A model generated the notes under the pieces. That model saw only the letters and a program-made list of their open reading frames with translations. It ran no database searches and was not told the origin of the DNA. Positions 23,731 through 34,600 of a stretch of DNA of 64,000 nt are shown in pieces. Position 1 is the stretch's first letter. Every line of letters begins with the position of its first letter. The translations under genes and the position numbers were made by a program. Source of the stretch: Brachypodium distachyon (Eukaryota > Streptophyta > Magnoliopsida > Poales > Poaceae); assembly GCF_000005505.3 (NCBI RefSeq), contig NC_016131.3:4795501-4859500 (forward strand), written 5' to 3'.

Positions 23731-25640
23731 TGCCAGTGTACACCCAATTGCTGGCATCATTGGGCTCCGGTCTCACGCAATATCCACCATGAGTAGAATG
23801 TCTTCTTGAAATCTTCATGGTGGATATTGTATTCCTAGCACGTACAAGACCACCGACTCAACCATGGACTTCGATAGGGGTTAAAACATGTGTGGGCGCA
23901 GGGTTTTTTCAGCTCGTTTGCACCATGGAATGACTGCTCGTAACCGGAAATATGTGCCGTGTGACAATGAAACGCTGGCAGGACGACCGTATATGAACTC
24001 TTGAAGAAACTCTGAGAGCCTACTCTGCAAGCACCCCCAAGACCTTCAACGATGGACACGAGGGAAAGTGTTCTTCTAGGAATCTAGCTTCCTGCTGCGT
24101 CCGGGATCGCTGCAAACGGAGGAGATTCAGACAAGTGTATTTTTTTTAGGGGAGATTCAGACAAGTACGTGTTGAATATTTGTTCACTTTCTGGAGCAGG
24201 CAGATCCACAGAGAAAGAAACTTTGGGTTCCTAACTGCAGTTTGCATAGGCTGGAGGAATAACATAGTAAAAGAACTGCAGTTGCTTCTTTATCATGACA
24301 AAATAATAATCAAGAACTGTATTTTGAGTTTCAAACAATTTCATAAAATGTTCTGACGTGTATATGTTAGAATGAACCAGGAAATTTTCGTGGAAAAACG
24401 TTCCCATTTTTATACCTGCACGAAAAAAGAACTATAGTAAAAATTTGTGGAAAAATGTTTTCATTTTGTACCTTGCATGAAAAAAAAGAGGGGCCAACAG
24501 TGCAGCGCAAATGAAGTGTTGTTTTTTGCACGGATCACATAAACGTGTATTCAGAGTTGTCTTTCCTTCTAACGACAAATTCTAGCACTAAACACTTGAC
24601 AGTTAGAGATCCCTTTGTGTTTCCCCTCCTGACAAAGTGTATACATAGTATTGCTGTAAAAAAAAGTGTATACAGAGTATCAATGCAATAGCAGAGCACC
24701 TGCTAATTTACTTTTAAAAAAACGGGTATCAATGCATACAGTGATACCCACATGCATTCCAAAACCATTGCACTTTCAGTCAATCTGATATCTGTCTCCA
24801 TGACGATTAACTTTGCTACTAGATAGAATTAATGGCTTTCAATATCAGCGAGTACTAGCAAGCTAAGATCAGTTCATGGGTTATGTGGAAATATAGAATT
24901 AGAGTACTAATGAAAAATATTCCGACACACACTAGAACTATTTTGCATAACCTATAGGGAGAAAAGGTCAACATTGCATACTTGAAGCCCGTTTAGAGTA
25001 AAAAAAGTCACCTATTTAAGGACAACTAGCTAAATGCATGTACGTTGATACGGAATTAAAATATATATTACATGTATGAGTTACTTTAAATAGTCATGTG
25101 ATTCGTGTTTTCTAATTTTATGTTAAATAAAAATTCTCAAAATATTAATTTAAGAAGTAATTATCCCAAAAGTACTGCATCAAACTATCAAAAGATCATG
25201 ATACATAATAAATGTACCACATTGAAATGGGTGGTAATCAAATGACGATCATCTAACAAGCTACATAGTAGTCTTGGGTGAATTGACGACCACCAATTCA
25301 AATCTTTATAAGTGTATAGATAAGCGTATCAGTACGTAACTTAGTTATCTCTCCAAAGGGAAAAAGAAGCAAGTAGATACACACACATGCTACTCTGGTG
25401 GCCCTAATAAATCAACATATTTCACCTACCAACCCAAGCGACCTATTATACATCTCCCGTTGTGTCTTTCGACACTTCAATTTCACTCACTCAAGAGCAT
25501 TCGGACCGTTGCATCGTATATTTTCCCATTGATCTCCGTATCGAAATGAGCGGCACCGGGAAGCATTTTGTGTCGATTGCAGGGTCTGATGCCTGCCCTC
25601 AACACGTTAAAGCAGCTAGCATGGCACTGAATTGCCCTCA
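23692..25640 (+). repeat. Segmental copy paired with 18169-19690
   Basis: Same block order as 18169-19690, without the Stowaway insertions. The last 200 bases (25440-25640) differ from 19490-19690 at only a few positions. Confidence 0.8.
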
Positions 25641-25671
25641 TCCTCTTGTTCAGAGCGCACCGTTGCCTTAA
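25543..25671 (+). pseudogene. P-loop relic, unit 7
   Basis: Core EMSGTGKHFVSIAGSDA; the frame runs open from 25462 to 25671. It is near-identical to unit 3. Confidence 0.5.
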
Positions 25672-25699
25672 TTAGATTCCATGCCAAGGCAGAAGCATG

Positions 25700-26170
25700 A
25701 GTTGGTAGGTATTCCGTGGTACTCCATCAACTGAAAATCTCCAACATGCCTATGTATCCATAGAGAAGGAGATGTATTTATCTCGCTCTTGTTCGTGTGT
25801 TCATTCCCGTCATTCATCTCGTAATAGTCTTTGGTCGGACAATAATAAGCCAGAGAATGTATAGTTCTATTTATCTGTGATCCTTCGTCCCATCCAAAAT
25901 TCCATTTTCCAATGTTTAAGTTCTTAATCCGTAGAGCTATAGATGTTGAAGTCTTTAGGCATGAATGGCATTGGGAAATCAGACGTGACCAGGCGTTCCT
26001 TGCATTCTAGGTCTCCTACTGCACCTGCAGTCGGTTTTCCATTCTTTCGTGCACTCCAAAGCTGCCGGATCGGAACCACCGTTACTGTATTACTGTATTA
26101 TGTGATCGATCCTGTTGCATGTGTCTTCGTAGTTCCAGAGTACAACTGTCTTTTTTCTGAGAGGGAGTAG
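25700..26170 (+). repeat. Array unit, three-copy subfamily, copy 1
   Basis: Matches 27035-27410 and 29465-29880: a block with TTGGTAGGTAT, then ATCTCCAACATGCC, CAATAGTCTTT, GTAGAGCTATAG, the core, and a 3' block containing GAACCACCG. Confidence 0.75.
25958..26170 (+). pseudogene. P-loop relic, unit 8, intact Walker A
   Basis: The core KSLGMNGIGKSDVTRRSL is a complete GxxxxGKS motif. The frame is open from 25943 to 26170 (75 codons), the longest open core in the array, but without an RNBS or kinase-2 motif. Confidence 0.6.
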
Positions 26171-26249
26171 GCCTGTGTTGTAGAGTAGTTTCAAATAAGT
26201 GGAGAGAGAGAACTGCATCCGGAGCTTGATTGGATAACTACTTAGCAGA

Positions 26250-26410
26250 AATGGACGTCTTTTCCGGATATTATTTTATTTCAATTACTAAAAGTGGTGT
26301 CAAATGATCCAATCTGCAATGTGCCGGTGCATATGGCGAGCACAGGGCTCGGCGCGCTCAGATCACAGTCACAGGCGCACCGCAGCCACAAGCCGCCGCG
26401 CCCAAGTTTC
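26250..26410 (+). repeat. Second copy of the psaF promoter-proximal sequence, without psaF
   Basis: Matches 29940-30100 in the same orientation, including ATGGACGT, CCGGATATTAT, GCATATGGCGAGCA and ACAGGCGCAC followed by GCAGCCACAAGC. The copy at 29940-30100 lies directly upstream of psaF; the copy here leads to no coding sequence. Confidence 0.75.
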
Positions 26411-27034
26411 TAATAAATAAATTTTGTAAACGTTAAAAACTTAGTTAAGACAAAATTAGAACATCTTATATTTAGAAACGGAAACAGTAATATAGAGTAG
26501 AGATGGACGTTTTTTCCGGACATTGTTTTATTTTCATTGTCAAACATTTAGGACGAAAATTGATCTTTCGTGACCAAACTTAGTGAACTGCTCTGATTTG
26601 TAATGTGCCTGTCAATTCTAGAATGCTTTGGAGATATGATCGGCAAAAAATGCACCAGTGCTAATTAACTAAATAATTAGTAAAAATGAATTTTCCCAAA
26701 GCTTTTGTTTTCCTTGTCAAAAGTGGCACTAAATCTGTTATGTGCTGGGGCAGAACTGCCGCTTGAGCATTGGTTTCATTTTTGGATGAGCCTAAGGGAA
26801 AACAATGCAAGTCATGAAAAAAAAAACTTAAAGTCACTTATTTCCAGAAGGAGCAAGTAGTTTTAATTATAAAGATGGCCTCATAACAATGGAGATGCCA
26901 CACCCAGTGGCGAAATGGCAAGTACACAACACATGCTCATGCAGACGCAAGGACGGTTCTCCGCAAAATCTTTATGTAACTGCCACATTTTGACAACATT
27001 ATATGTCACACCCAACACCTTTGATGTCAACAAT

Positions 27035-27410
27035 AAAAGTTGGTAAGTAGCACGGTACTCCACTAATTCACTCCAGATCTCCAACATGCCTATATATAGA
27101 TGTGTGTCTAGCTTTTATTAGTGTGCCCATTTTCATCGTTCATCTCACAATAGTCTTTGATCAGACATAACAACTTGTGATCTTTTTTTTCGGGTAATAA
27201 GTTTGTGATACTAGCCAGTAGAGCTATAGGTGATAAAGTTTTTAGGCATGAGTGACATTGGGAAATTAGACGTGACCGCACGTACTTGGTGCCCCGAGCC
27301 CTGTTGCCCATCAAGTCAGTTTTGCGTTCTTTTTTGCGCTGGCGGGAGTTGCCGCATCGATACCACCGGTATTGTATCATGCAACCCTGAGCTGCATGTC
27401 TCTTAGTGGC
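27035..27410 (+). repeat. Array unit, three-copy subfamily, copy 2
   Basis: Same block order as 25700-26170 and 29465-29880. Its 3' block (around CCTGAGCTGCATGTCTCTT) is closest to copy 3. Confidence 0.75.
27245..27290 (+). pseudogene. P-loop relic, unit 9
   Basis: Core GMSDIGKLDVT. Gly has become Asp and Ser has become Leu. Confidence 0.45.
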
Positions 27411-27840
27411 TCCGTAACTCTACGACGTGAAAAGGAGTTCTTTACCGAGGTGGACCGTGACAAGTTAAGGGATGGGGCATCCAGGCTGTCCCGGGTGACT
27501 TCCGAGGTGTCTCACGCTCACAGAAACTGGAAGGCTACGACAATGCAAAGTGCAAGCTGATGTTTAGGAGGCAGAACGTCGTATGAAAGTCATCAAATTC
27601 TGCAGCTTCATGTCGTCAACCTTGTTGTCATTATCGTTTTAGTTGTTATGCTGGAGTGTTTGTGTACAATCCCTAGCTATTGTCATTTTTTGCTTACTGT
27701 TAAAAACCTCTAGAACCTCATAACATACATTGCGGGAGCCAAGCTCCTTCATTCGAGAAAAAGGAGTTCTCTACTGTTAACGACGATGCGATTTTCTGTA
27801 TATAATTTCCTTCTCATCACCAGGGCATCAAATCTACAAT

Positions 27841-28160
27841 TATAAGAGCAACTTTAGCAGTAACCGTAAAGGGGCGGCCCGAACTCCGTTCTCGGTTTTG
27901 GGGAAAAAATGGCCCGAGCAGATACCGAAAACGAGTCCGGCCCGAAAAAATAAGTTTGGGGATCCAAACCACCCTCTCCGCAGCACATATATCCGAATCG
28001 CCCTCTCCCCAAATCCGAAGCCCTCCGTCGCTGCTCCACCCAAACTCTCCGCTGCAAAACCCCCATCGCCGCCATCTTCGGCGACCCCGACTCCGCCAAA
28101 ATGGAGGCGCAAGACTCCTCCTCCCACTCCATCGCCTCTCCCCGTGGATAAGTTTGTTTG
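27841..28160. other. GC-rich block of foreign composition inside the array
   Basis: The block begins at AGAGCAACTTTAGCAG and ends near CCCCGTGG, interrupting an array unit: sequence like that before it (GGCATCAAATCTACAATTAT) also occurs at 29090 without the block. It can encode Pro/Ser-rich peptide on either strand. It may be a captured exon or an unclassified DNA element; no terminal repeats were confirmed. Confidence 0.4.
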
Positions 28161-28795
28161 ACTGATGTGGGTAAGAAGATACCCACTACATTCGTACATG
28201 TGCGTGGGAAGCATACTTCAAGTATAATGACTCAATTGGTTCCAAAAATTATATAAGAGATCGAAAGGAGAAAATTAACTAAAATATGTGTTTGATCATC
28301 ATGTCTAAATTATAGTTCCATCATGACTCTATTTATAGCTACCCTCACGCCCTCAATAAAGGTAAATTGGAGTAGTAGGTACATATAGTATTCATGGCAC
28401 ATCACCACCACACCTTACATACAGAGCTTCAGCTCTTTTGAGTTTTCTCTTGTGTTTCAACATTCATCTTACAATAATTACTGATGATCTATATAACTAT
28501 ATTGGTCGACCCATAAGTTAGAGAAAACATGGGTGTTATCCATGCATGCGAAAGAGCATGCACATAAGTTAGGTGTCCGTTAAAACCTCCACAAAGCCTA
28601 CGAATTATTATATATGCACTATTTTCATTTCATTTGTGATTTGTTCTCACGTCCAACTCCTTTTTTTTTGCTACGCTGCTCTCTTCATCGGTCGCTAGAG
28701 TTAGATGACAAAAGTATATATTGAGGCATACATTGCGAGTATCGAATTATCGATATGCCTTCCCTACTTGGAATGCATGGTATTGGGAAATCAGA
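28155..28795 (+). repeat. Array unit paired with 20350-20880
   Basis: Same order of blocks as 20350-20880, ending in the P-loop core at 28770. Confidence 0.7.
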
Positions 28796-28860
28796 CATGA
28801 CAATCATTGCTCTTAGTTCTATTGTTCTTTGCCAGTCATCCTGTTTTGTGCAGGCAAGTG
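28770..28860 (+). pseudogene. P-loop relic, unit 10, intact Walker A
   Basis: Core IDMPSLLGMHGIGKSDMT, complete GxxxxGKS with hydrophobic residues immediately before it, as in NB-ARC P-loops. Confidence 0.6.
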
Positions 28861-29464
28861 ATCAGTGAATTCTGGCAGGCAGAAACTAGATGTTGGTTAC
28901 ACGACCTAGTTTACGATATCTTCAAAACCCAGTTGCGTGATCATGAGGTGTGCTATTACTATTATATCGACTCGATTTGTATAGATTACACCTCACAATG
29001 TGCATATGTACGAGTTTATACTATACTATTCAAAACAAGGTAGAAATGGACGTTTTTTTGGGATACTATTTTCATTCCGTCGTTAAAAGTGGCATCAAAT
29101 CTGCGATTATAATGTAACACCAAATCTGTAATGTGCTACATATGGCAAGAAGGGGGCATAATTGCATCTTGAGCATTGGTTTCATTTTTGGATGAGCCTA
29201 CGGAAAAAAATGCCAGTCATGTGAAAATAGTTGTAATCATGGTTGATCTGGAGAAGATGACCTTGTAACACTGGAGATGCCACACACAGTGGCTTCACCA
29301 CCGATGGCTGAGTACACAACCCTTGCTCATGCGGACACAAGCACATTTTCCCCACAAAATTTGCGCTATGCAACAGCGGCATATTGACAATATTACGTAT
29401 TACAATCAACACCTTTGATGTTTTTTTTTTGCAGGGATCACCGGTACCCTTGATGTCAACAATA

Positions 29465-29880
29465 AAGGTTGGTAGGTATCACGTGGTACTATACTAATTC
29501 ACTGCAGATCTCCACCACGCTTATTTATATATAGAGAGAGAAGAGAGGTGTGTGTAGCTCCTTTTAGTGTGCCCATTCCCATCATGCATCTCACAATAGT
29601 CTTCAATCCGACAATAAAAGGCTAGTGGTCTTTGGTTTCATCCAACTTCTTTCCCCACTGTTTAAACTCTTCATCGGTAGAGCTATAGGTGTTAGAAGTC
29701 TTGAGGCATGAGTGGCATTGGGACATCAGACGTGAATAGATGTATTTTGTAATCCAGACCTTGCTGCATACCTAGTCAGATTTGCGATCGATTTTGCGCT
29801 GGTAGTAGCGCTCTTATCAGAACCACCGATAATGTATCATGTGACCCTGAGCTGCATGTCTCTTCATGGTTCCAGGGGTG
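29465..29880 (+). repeat. Array unit, three-copy subfamily, copy 3
   Basis: Same block order as 25700-26170 and 27035-27410. It runs into the psaF promoter region about 60 bases downstream. Confidence 0.75.
29705..29750 (+). pseudogene. P-loop relic, unit 11
   Basis: Core GMSGIGTSDVNR; the catalytic Lys position has changed to Thr, and a stop precedes the core in this frame. Confidence 0.5.
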
Positions 29881-30133
29881 TACGAAGGGGGAGCAGAAAT
29901 GGACGTAAGCAATAAAGAGGTCTTTACTGTTCAAAAAAGAGTAGGAATGGACGTTCTTTCCGGATATTATCTTTCCACAGTTAAAGGTGGTGTCAAATCT
30001 GCAGTTGTAGTGTGTTGTGGCATATGGCGAGCAGAAGAACGAAGCTCACTTGCATTCACAGGCGCACGGCAGCCACAAGCCCCCCTGCGCCCCCACAAAA
30101 TCTGATCACGAGGCCATGCCGGATTCCCCTTTG

Positions 30134-30190
30134 CCAATCGCCTGCGCCCACCTCACTTCCCCCTTATCCCCGCCTCACCCATCTCTTATC
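30134..30190 (+). promoter_or_regulatory. psaF proximal promoter: CCAAT box and two I-box cores
   Basis: CCAAT lies at 30134-30138. CTTATC, the reverse complement of the I-box core GATAAG found in light-regulated promoters, lies at 30163-30168 and 30185-30190 within a pyrimidine-rich tract. No TATA box is evident at the expected place; TATA-less, pyrimidine-rich promoters are known for some photosystem I genes. Function here is inferred. Confidence 0.5.
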
Positions 30191-30305
30191 CCCTCCCTCC
30201 TCTTACAAACCCACAAACTAATTGGCCGCGCACGCGCCTCCCCTGATCAGCCAGGAAGGAATCCAACTCCCACCACACGCCCCCACGACGCGCGCGCCAG
30301 CAGCA

Positions 30306-31013
30306 ATGGCCGCCCTCGCCGCCTCCATCGCCACGTCCACCGCCTTCGCCTCCAAGCCGCGCCTCTCCTCCCCCACCCCGCGCGCGCGGCTCTCCGTCTC
30401 CTGCTCCGCCACCGGCGACAACAACAACAACAACCCCTCTCTGGCCACCGCCGCCAAGACCTTCTCCGCGGCACTCGCCCTATCCTCCGTGCTCCTCTCC
30501 TCGGCGGCCACCTTCTCCCCACCCCCGGCCGCCGCCGACATCGCCGGCCTGACCCCGTGCAAGGACTCCAAGGCCTTCGCCAAGCGCGAGAAGCAGTCGG
30601 TCAAGAAGCTCACCTCCTCCCTCAAGAAGTACGCCCCCGACTCGGCCCCGGCGCTCGCCATCCAGGCCACCATCGAGAAGACGCAGCGCCGGTTCGAGAA
30701 CTACGGGAAGTTCGGCCTGCTCTGCGGCTCCGACGGGCTGCCCCACCTCATCGTCAGCGGCGACCAGCGGCACTGGGGCGAATTCGTCACCCCCGGCGTG
30801 CTCTTCCTCTACATCGCCGGCTGGATCGGCTGGGTCGGCAGGAGCTACCTCATCGCCGTCAGCGGCGAGAAGAAGCCCGCCATGAGGGAGATCATCATCG
30901 ACGTCGAGCTCGCCGCCAGGATCATCCCCAGGGGGTTCATCTGGCCCGTCGCCGCCTACCGCGAGCTCATCAATGGTGACCTCGTCGTCGACGACGCCGA
31001 CATCGGATACTAA
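30306..31013 (+). CDS. psaF: Photosystem I reaction center subunit III, chloroplast precursor (PsaF)
   Basis: A 235-residue, intronless gene. PsaF is the lumen-facing subunit of photosystem I that docks plastocyanin. Residues 1-77 form a bipartite transit peptide: a Ser/Ala-rich stromal part and a hydrophobic lumen-transfer part ([12 protein letters not shown]) ending AAA. The predicted mature protein starts at D78 (DIAGLTPCK). Its N-terminal helix is lysine-rich ([13 protein letters not shown]), the docking surface. Cys85 and Cys140 are positioned to form a lumenal disulfide. A membrane segment lies at about 164-186 ([20 protein letters not shown]), and the conserved [16 protein letters not shown] is at 206-221. 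The start at 30306 is preferred over an in-frame ATG at 30222 because it gives the usual transit-peptide length. The gene looks intact. Confidence 0.97.
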   Translation: MAALAASIATSTAFASKPRLSSPTPRARLSVSCSATGDNNNNNPSLATAAKTFSAALALSSVLLSSAATFSPPPAAADIAGLTPCKDSKAFAKREKQSVKKLTSSLKKYAPDSAPALAIQATIEKTQRRFENYGKFGLLCGSDGLPHLIVSGDQRHWGEFVTPGVLFLYIAGWIGWVGRSYLIAVSGEKKPAMREIIIDVELAARIIPRGFIWPVAAYRELINGDLVVDDADIGY

Positions 31014-31659
31014 TTGGCGGGCCGTGCGTGCACGCATGGTTGGCTAGTCGGTCGGTCCCCGGTCAGGTGAACTCTGCTTCCATTCCATGGCTGCTAGTGC
31101 TCTGCTCTGCATCCTCTGCTCTCTAATAGCTCAATCACTTAATGATGGATGATTAATGTATTTGTTTCCTCTTTTTTCAGCTGGGCAATGGGGGGATGTG
31201 AAGGCTTGTGGTGCCTGTGTGGGCTTGGTGTAGGAGCTGATCGATAGGATAAAGGAGGAATGGAAGCTCTCTTGTATCTAAGAAACTGAAATCTTGTATA
31301 ACTGTACCTCTCTTGTGTGTATTTTGCCAAGTTCAAATTGTTGAGAACGATTTCATGTTGCAGAGCATACCACGATTCAAAATCTGTGAACATAAACAGG
31401 GACTCAACTGCAGAAAAAAGATTGATCAACAGAATTATACAAATTTCACCAATTCAAATTCGTGTTCGTGGTATTGAATACAAGCCGAATTTCTTCGTGT
31501 AACCAGCAGCAAATATAAATAATCTCTGGTACTACTTAAAAGTAAAACACCACTGACTTTTACAAACTAAATGTTTAATCACAATGAAACACATCGCTCC
31601 GGTAGAGGATAGCCAGTTACAGTTGTTTCACGTTTGATCACCAGCTGTCGTTGTTATGT
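31014..31659. other. Space between the converging psaF and CBP60 genes
   Basis: Contains the 3' untranslated region of psaF and that of the CBP60 gene. No separate gene is visible. Confidence 0.6.
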
Positions 31660-34600
31660 TCAGAAGTCGGAACCGTGGAATTGGCTGCCAGAATTCGGAA
31701 GTTGTGCTGAAATAAAATGAACGCACGATCATGACATGCAATAGAAGATCTTAGGGCATGTACAATGGTTGATAAGACTGTCTTATCTTAGGCATTCCAC
31801 GTCAATTAGAAAAGACAACAAAACATGTTGTATAATGGGTTATCTCTTAATGTTTTATCTTAGAATTAATGTTTAGATGAATAAAATTAACTAAATAAAT
31901 GCTAAGAAAAGGTGAAATCTAATACAATGGTAAATTTGCCTTATCTTTGCCTTATCATTCTTGTGAAAAGATCATCTCTTAATTAAGAGAAGGTTTGTGC
32001 CTTTTCTTCGTTTCTCTCTCTTCCACATCAGATTTTATCTTATGTGGCATCGCTAAGAGAAGGCTGACGTCATCCCATTGTACATGTCCTTAAACACCCA
32101 GTTTCAACTTTTAAGTAGATGGGATTTCAACGATTTGGTAGTCATCAGTCAAGCATACCGACTCTAGTTATTACTAACTTATTATGAGCGTAAAGTAAAC
32201 ATCAATTTGCAATCATCTTAGTTTGGTAGTCTAAAAGTTGTGATTACTGATTAGAAAGGACGTTTGGAACATTTTAACACAAACTCTATGATTTAGCAGC
32301 TGAGTATTAACACAACTTCGTATGGTTACCATGGATACGAAAATAGCATACCGCTGTTAGCTGGTACAAATTCCAGGCCTGCCACATATGAGTCTAGTTC
32401 TGACAATTCCTGGACCACGAGAACAAGAGTCATCATGATATAACAAAGGAAAAATTCTAAAGCCATGCAACTACTATAGACTGATAAAATTCAGTCGGAT
32501 GAAAGATAATTGTTTGGTTCTGAAGAGTAACCAGCTTATTCAAAAGAAAACACATACTTCAATTGAAGGTAACCCACTGAAGATGTCAGTCTGCGGGTTA
32601 AGTGAAGAGGTTCCCTGACTAACGCCACCTGAGGATGTTCCAGAACCAACATTTGATTGATGAAGAGTAAGCCATGCAACATTTCAGCACCCAAGTACCC
32701 AGTAATGCATAATGGCGAAGTGATTCAATTGATGATCTAGAACACTTCATATTCAGTGAAATTAGAATAAGAAAACTGGTGTAACAAGCATACCTGTTAC
32801 AGGAAAAGAAGTACCAGGACCATGAGTCGTCCAGGAGCTTGAGTACTGATTATGTTGGGTAGTTAGACTCACACCAGTAACTAAATAATCCTCCTCGGCC
32901 TACGTTCAGTGAAACTTAAAGTAGTCAATGAAAAATTGCGGGATAGAATAGTTGACTGTGTCACAGGTATCTTTACTTACTGGCACAGAATTGTGGGACG
33001 GAATAATTGACTGTGCTGAGAATGATCCCTGACCATCTAAGATGTTTCCATGAGTCAAGTAAGGAATTTCATTAAGCGGCATAGGAGGATCCTGCTGACA
33101 TAGCTCTACAGAAAATTGATAGCCGAAACTGTGAGTGCGATAATAGTTTTTTCTAAGGGAGAATAGCAATAGTATTACATTTTGCAATTGCAAGGAAGCA
33201 GCAATAATAATATGGACGATGTTAGATACAAAACCGTGCATGTGTTTAGTATTCACCTTGATGTGTAGCCTGTTTATAAGTGTATTGTGGAAACACTAGT
33301 GTTTCTTGCCTCGAAGGACCAGCACCATTGTTTGAGAAGACTTGTGCCGGTGAGAATCCATTCTCCTGCTGTTGCCGCTCACCAAATTCTGACATAATTG
33401 AATTTTGAGAAACACGTAACAACCAAGGTCAGTGATGGAACACAATATTAATATTCACCATGCTGTGCAGTCATGTCATTAGAGCATGGCCATGTCGTTC
33501 TTGTTTGTATGGAAGTACTGGCATCATTGTTCTGAGGCACTGCCCGGACAGGGCAGCCATTGATCATGAAATAATCAGGGCTAAGTTTCCCTGAGTTCTC
33601 CAGATCCTCAAATTTCTTATGTGCACTCATTTTCCAGTTGTTCACTTTAACCTGTAACAGAATACATCAGTAATTAATTCATACCATTAATTAATATATG
33701 GCATCACCTTCATGATGTACAAGCAGCCAAGACTCAAGCACATGCTTGCATGTAATTTTGGGTACAGGAAAGCATCTAATGCTCCCACCTTTATGAAACC
33801 TTCTGGATCAGCAAAAAAGAATACAGGAGTTTGGGATGGAAATGTAATGGCGCAGGAAACATGTATATTTTCTCTGTTCTTTATAAGGAATAAATCTGTC
33901 ATCCCAACTTAGAGAGTTTGGGACTTCGCATGAAAGGGTAATAAGGTGGTCATTAGCTCCTCCATTTCTTGAATATTGAATTCCATTGTGCTTGAAGGGG
34001 TTTACATGGTGCACGCACGGGAACACCGCAAGGTGTGAATCCAATTGCTCTATACATTTGTCCTTCTAGGTTTCTAGATGTTGCAAACAAAAAGGGGTAT
34101 TCATTGAACAAACACACTTTTAATCACGAGTGAGTATGCTCATAGGCAAAATAAACTCCACAGTAGAAACAGACGCTGGATTTAGCGATAAGAATTCATT
34201 CAATCCATGTGTTTGTCCCAACTATACGAAAAGTAAATGCCACAGATAAATTAGTCAATAGCTGTTCACTGTGAAAATATTCCAATTTCCAAAAGTAAAT
34301 CTTGCTATATAGTACCTCATAACCATTACCTTGTGAGGTAAATTGCCTGCACACTACTATTTTAGTGAATATCAACAGCCTAATTGCTATGGAAATGGAA
34401 CAGTGTTCAACGTAATACCTGCAGAAGCTGATCAAGGCCGCTGTAAGGAACATAGGCTTCATTGATCATGATGCCGACAAGATCATAGAAATCATTGAAT
34501 AAGAGTTCATAATTTTCCTCTTCAACTCTATGAGAATAGATCTCCGCCCCAGGATCAGACGTGGTTGCATGTTTAATCATGGTACTCCAACTCCCCTTCT

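Larger units (their letters stand above)
13080..30010 (+). repeat. Degenerate tandem array with a P-loop-coding core in each unit
   Basis: Units of about 1-1.5 kb (excluding insertions) recur in the same orientation. Each has a variable AT-rich upstream part, often with a TATATA-like patch, then a conserved 24-bp core whose translation is GMxGIGKx or a decayed form. I located cores at 13544, 18169, 19596, 20853, 22759, 23692, 25543, 25958, 27245, 28770 and 29705. Several upstream parts pair up: 13080-13600 with 14160-14725, 18169-19690 with 23692-25640, 20350-20880 with 28155-28795, and 25700-26170 with 27035-27410 and 29465-29880. In the better units the codons before GM give hydrophobic residues (IDVVGM, PSLLGM), as in the strand before an NB-ARC P-loop. 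No unit retains a long frame. Confidence 0.75.

Noticed and set aside
30222..30305. Upstream in-frame ATG extending PsaF by 28 residues
   Set aside because: The extension is Pro/His-rich, lies in the presumed leader, and gives an unusually long transit peptide; the ATG at 30306 starts a normal one.
30247..31037. Minus-strand frames opposite psaF
   Set aside because: High GC at third codon positions of psaF keeps antisense frames open; no independent motif.
33687..34044. Frames within intron 6 of the CBP60 gene
   Set aside because: Short and without recognisable domain; the flanking exons join in phase without them.
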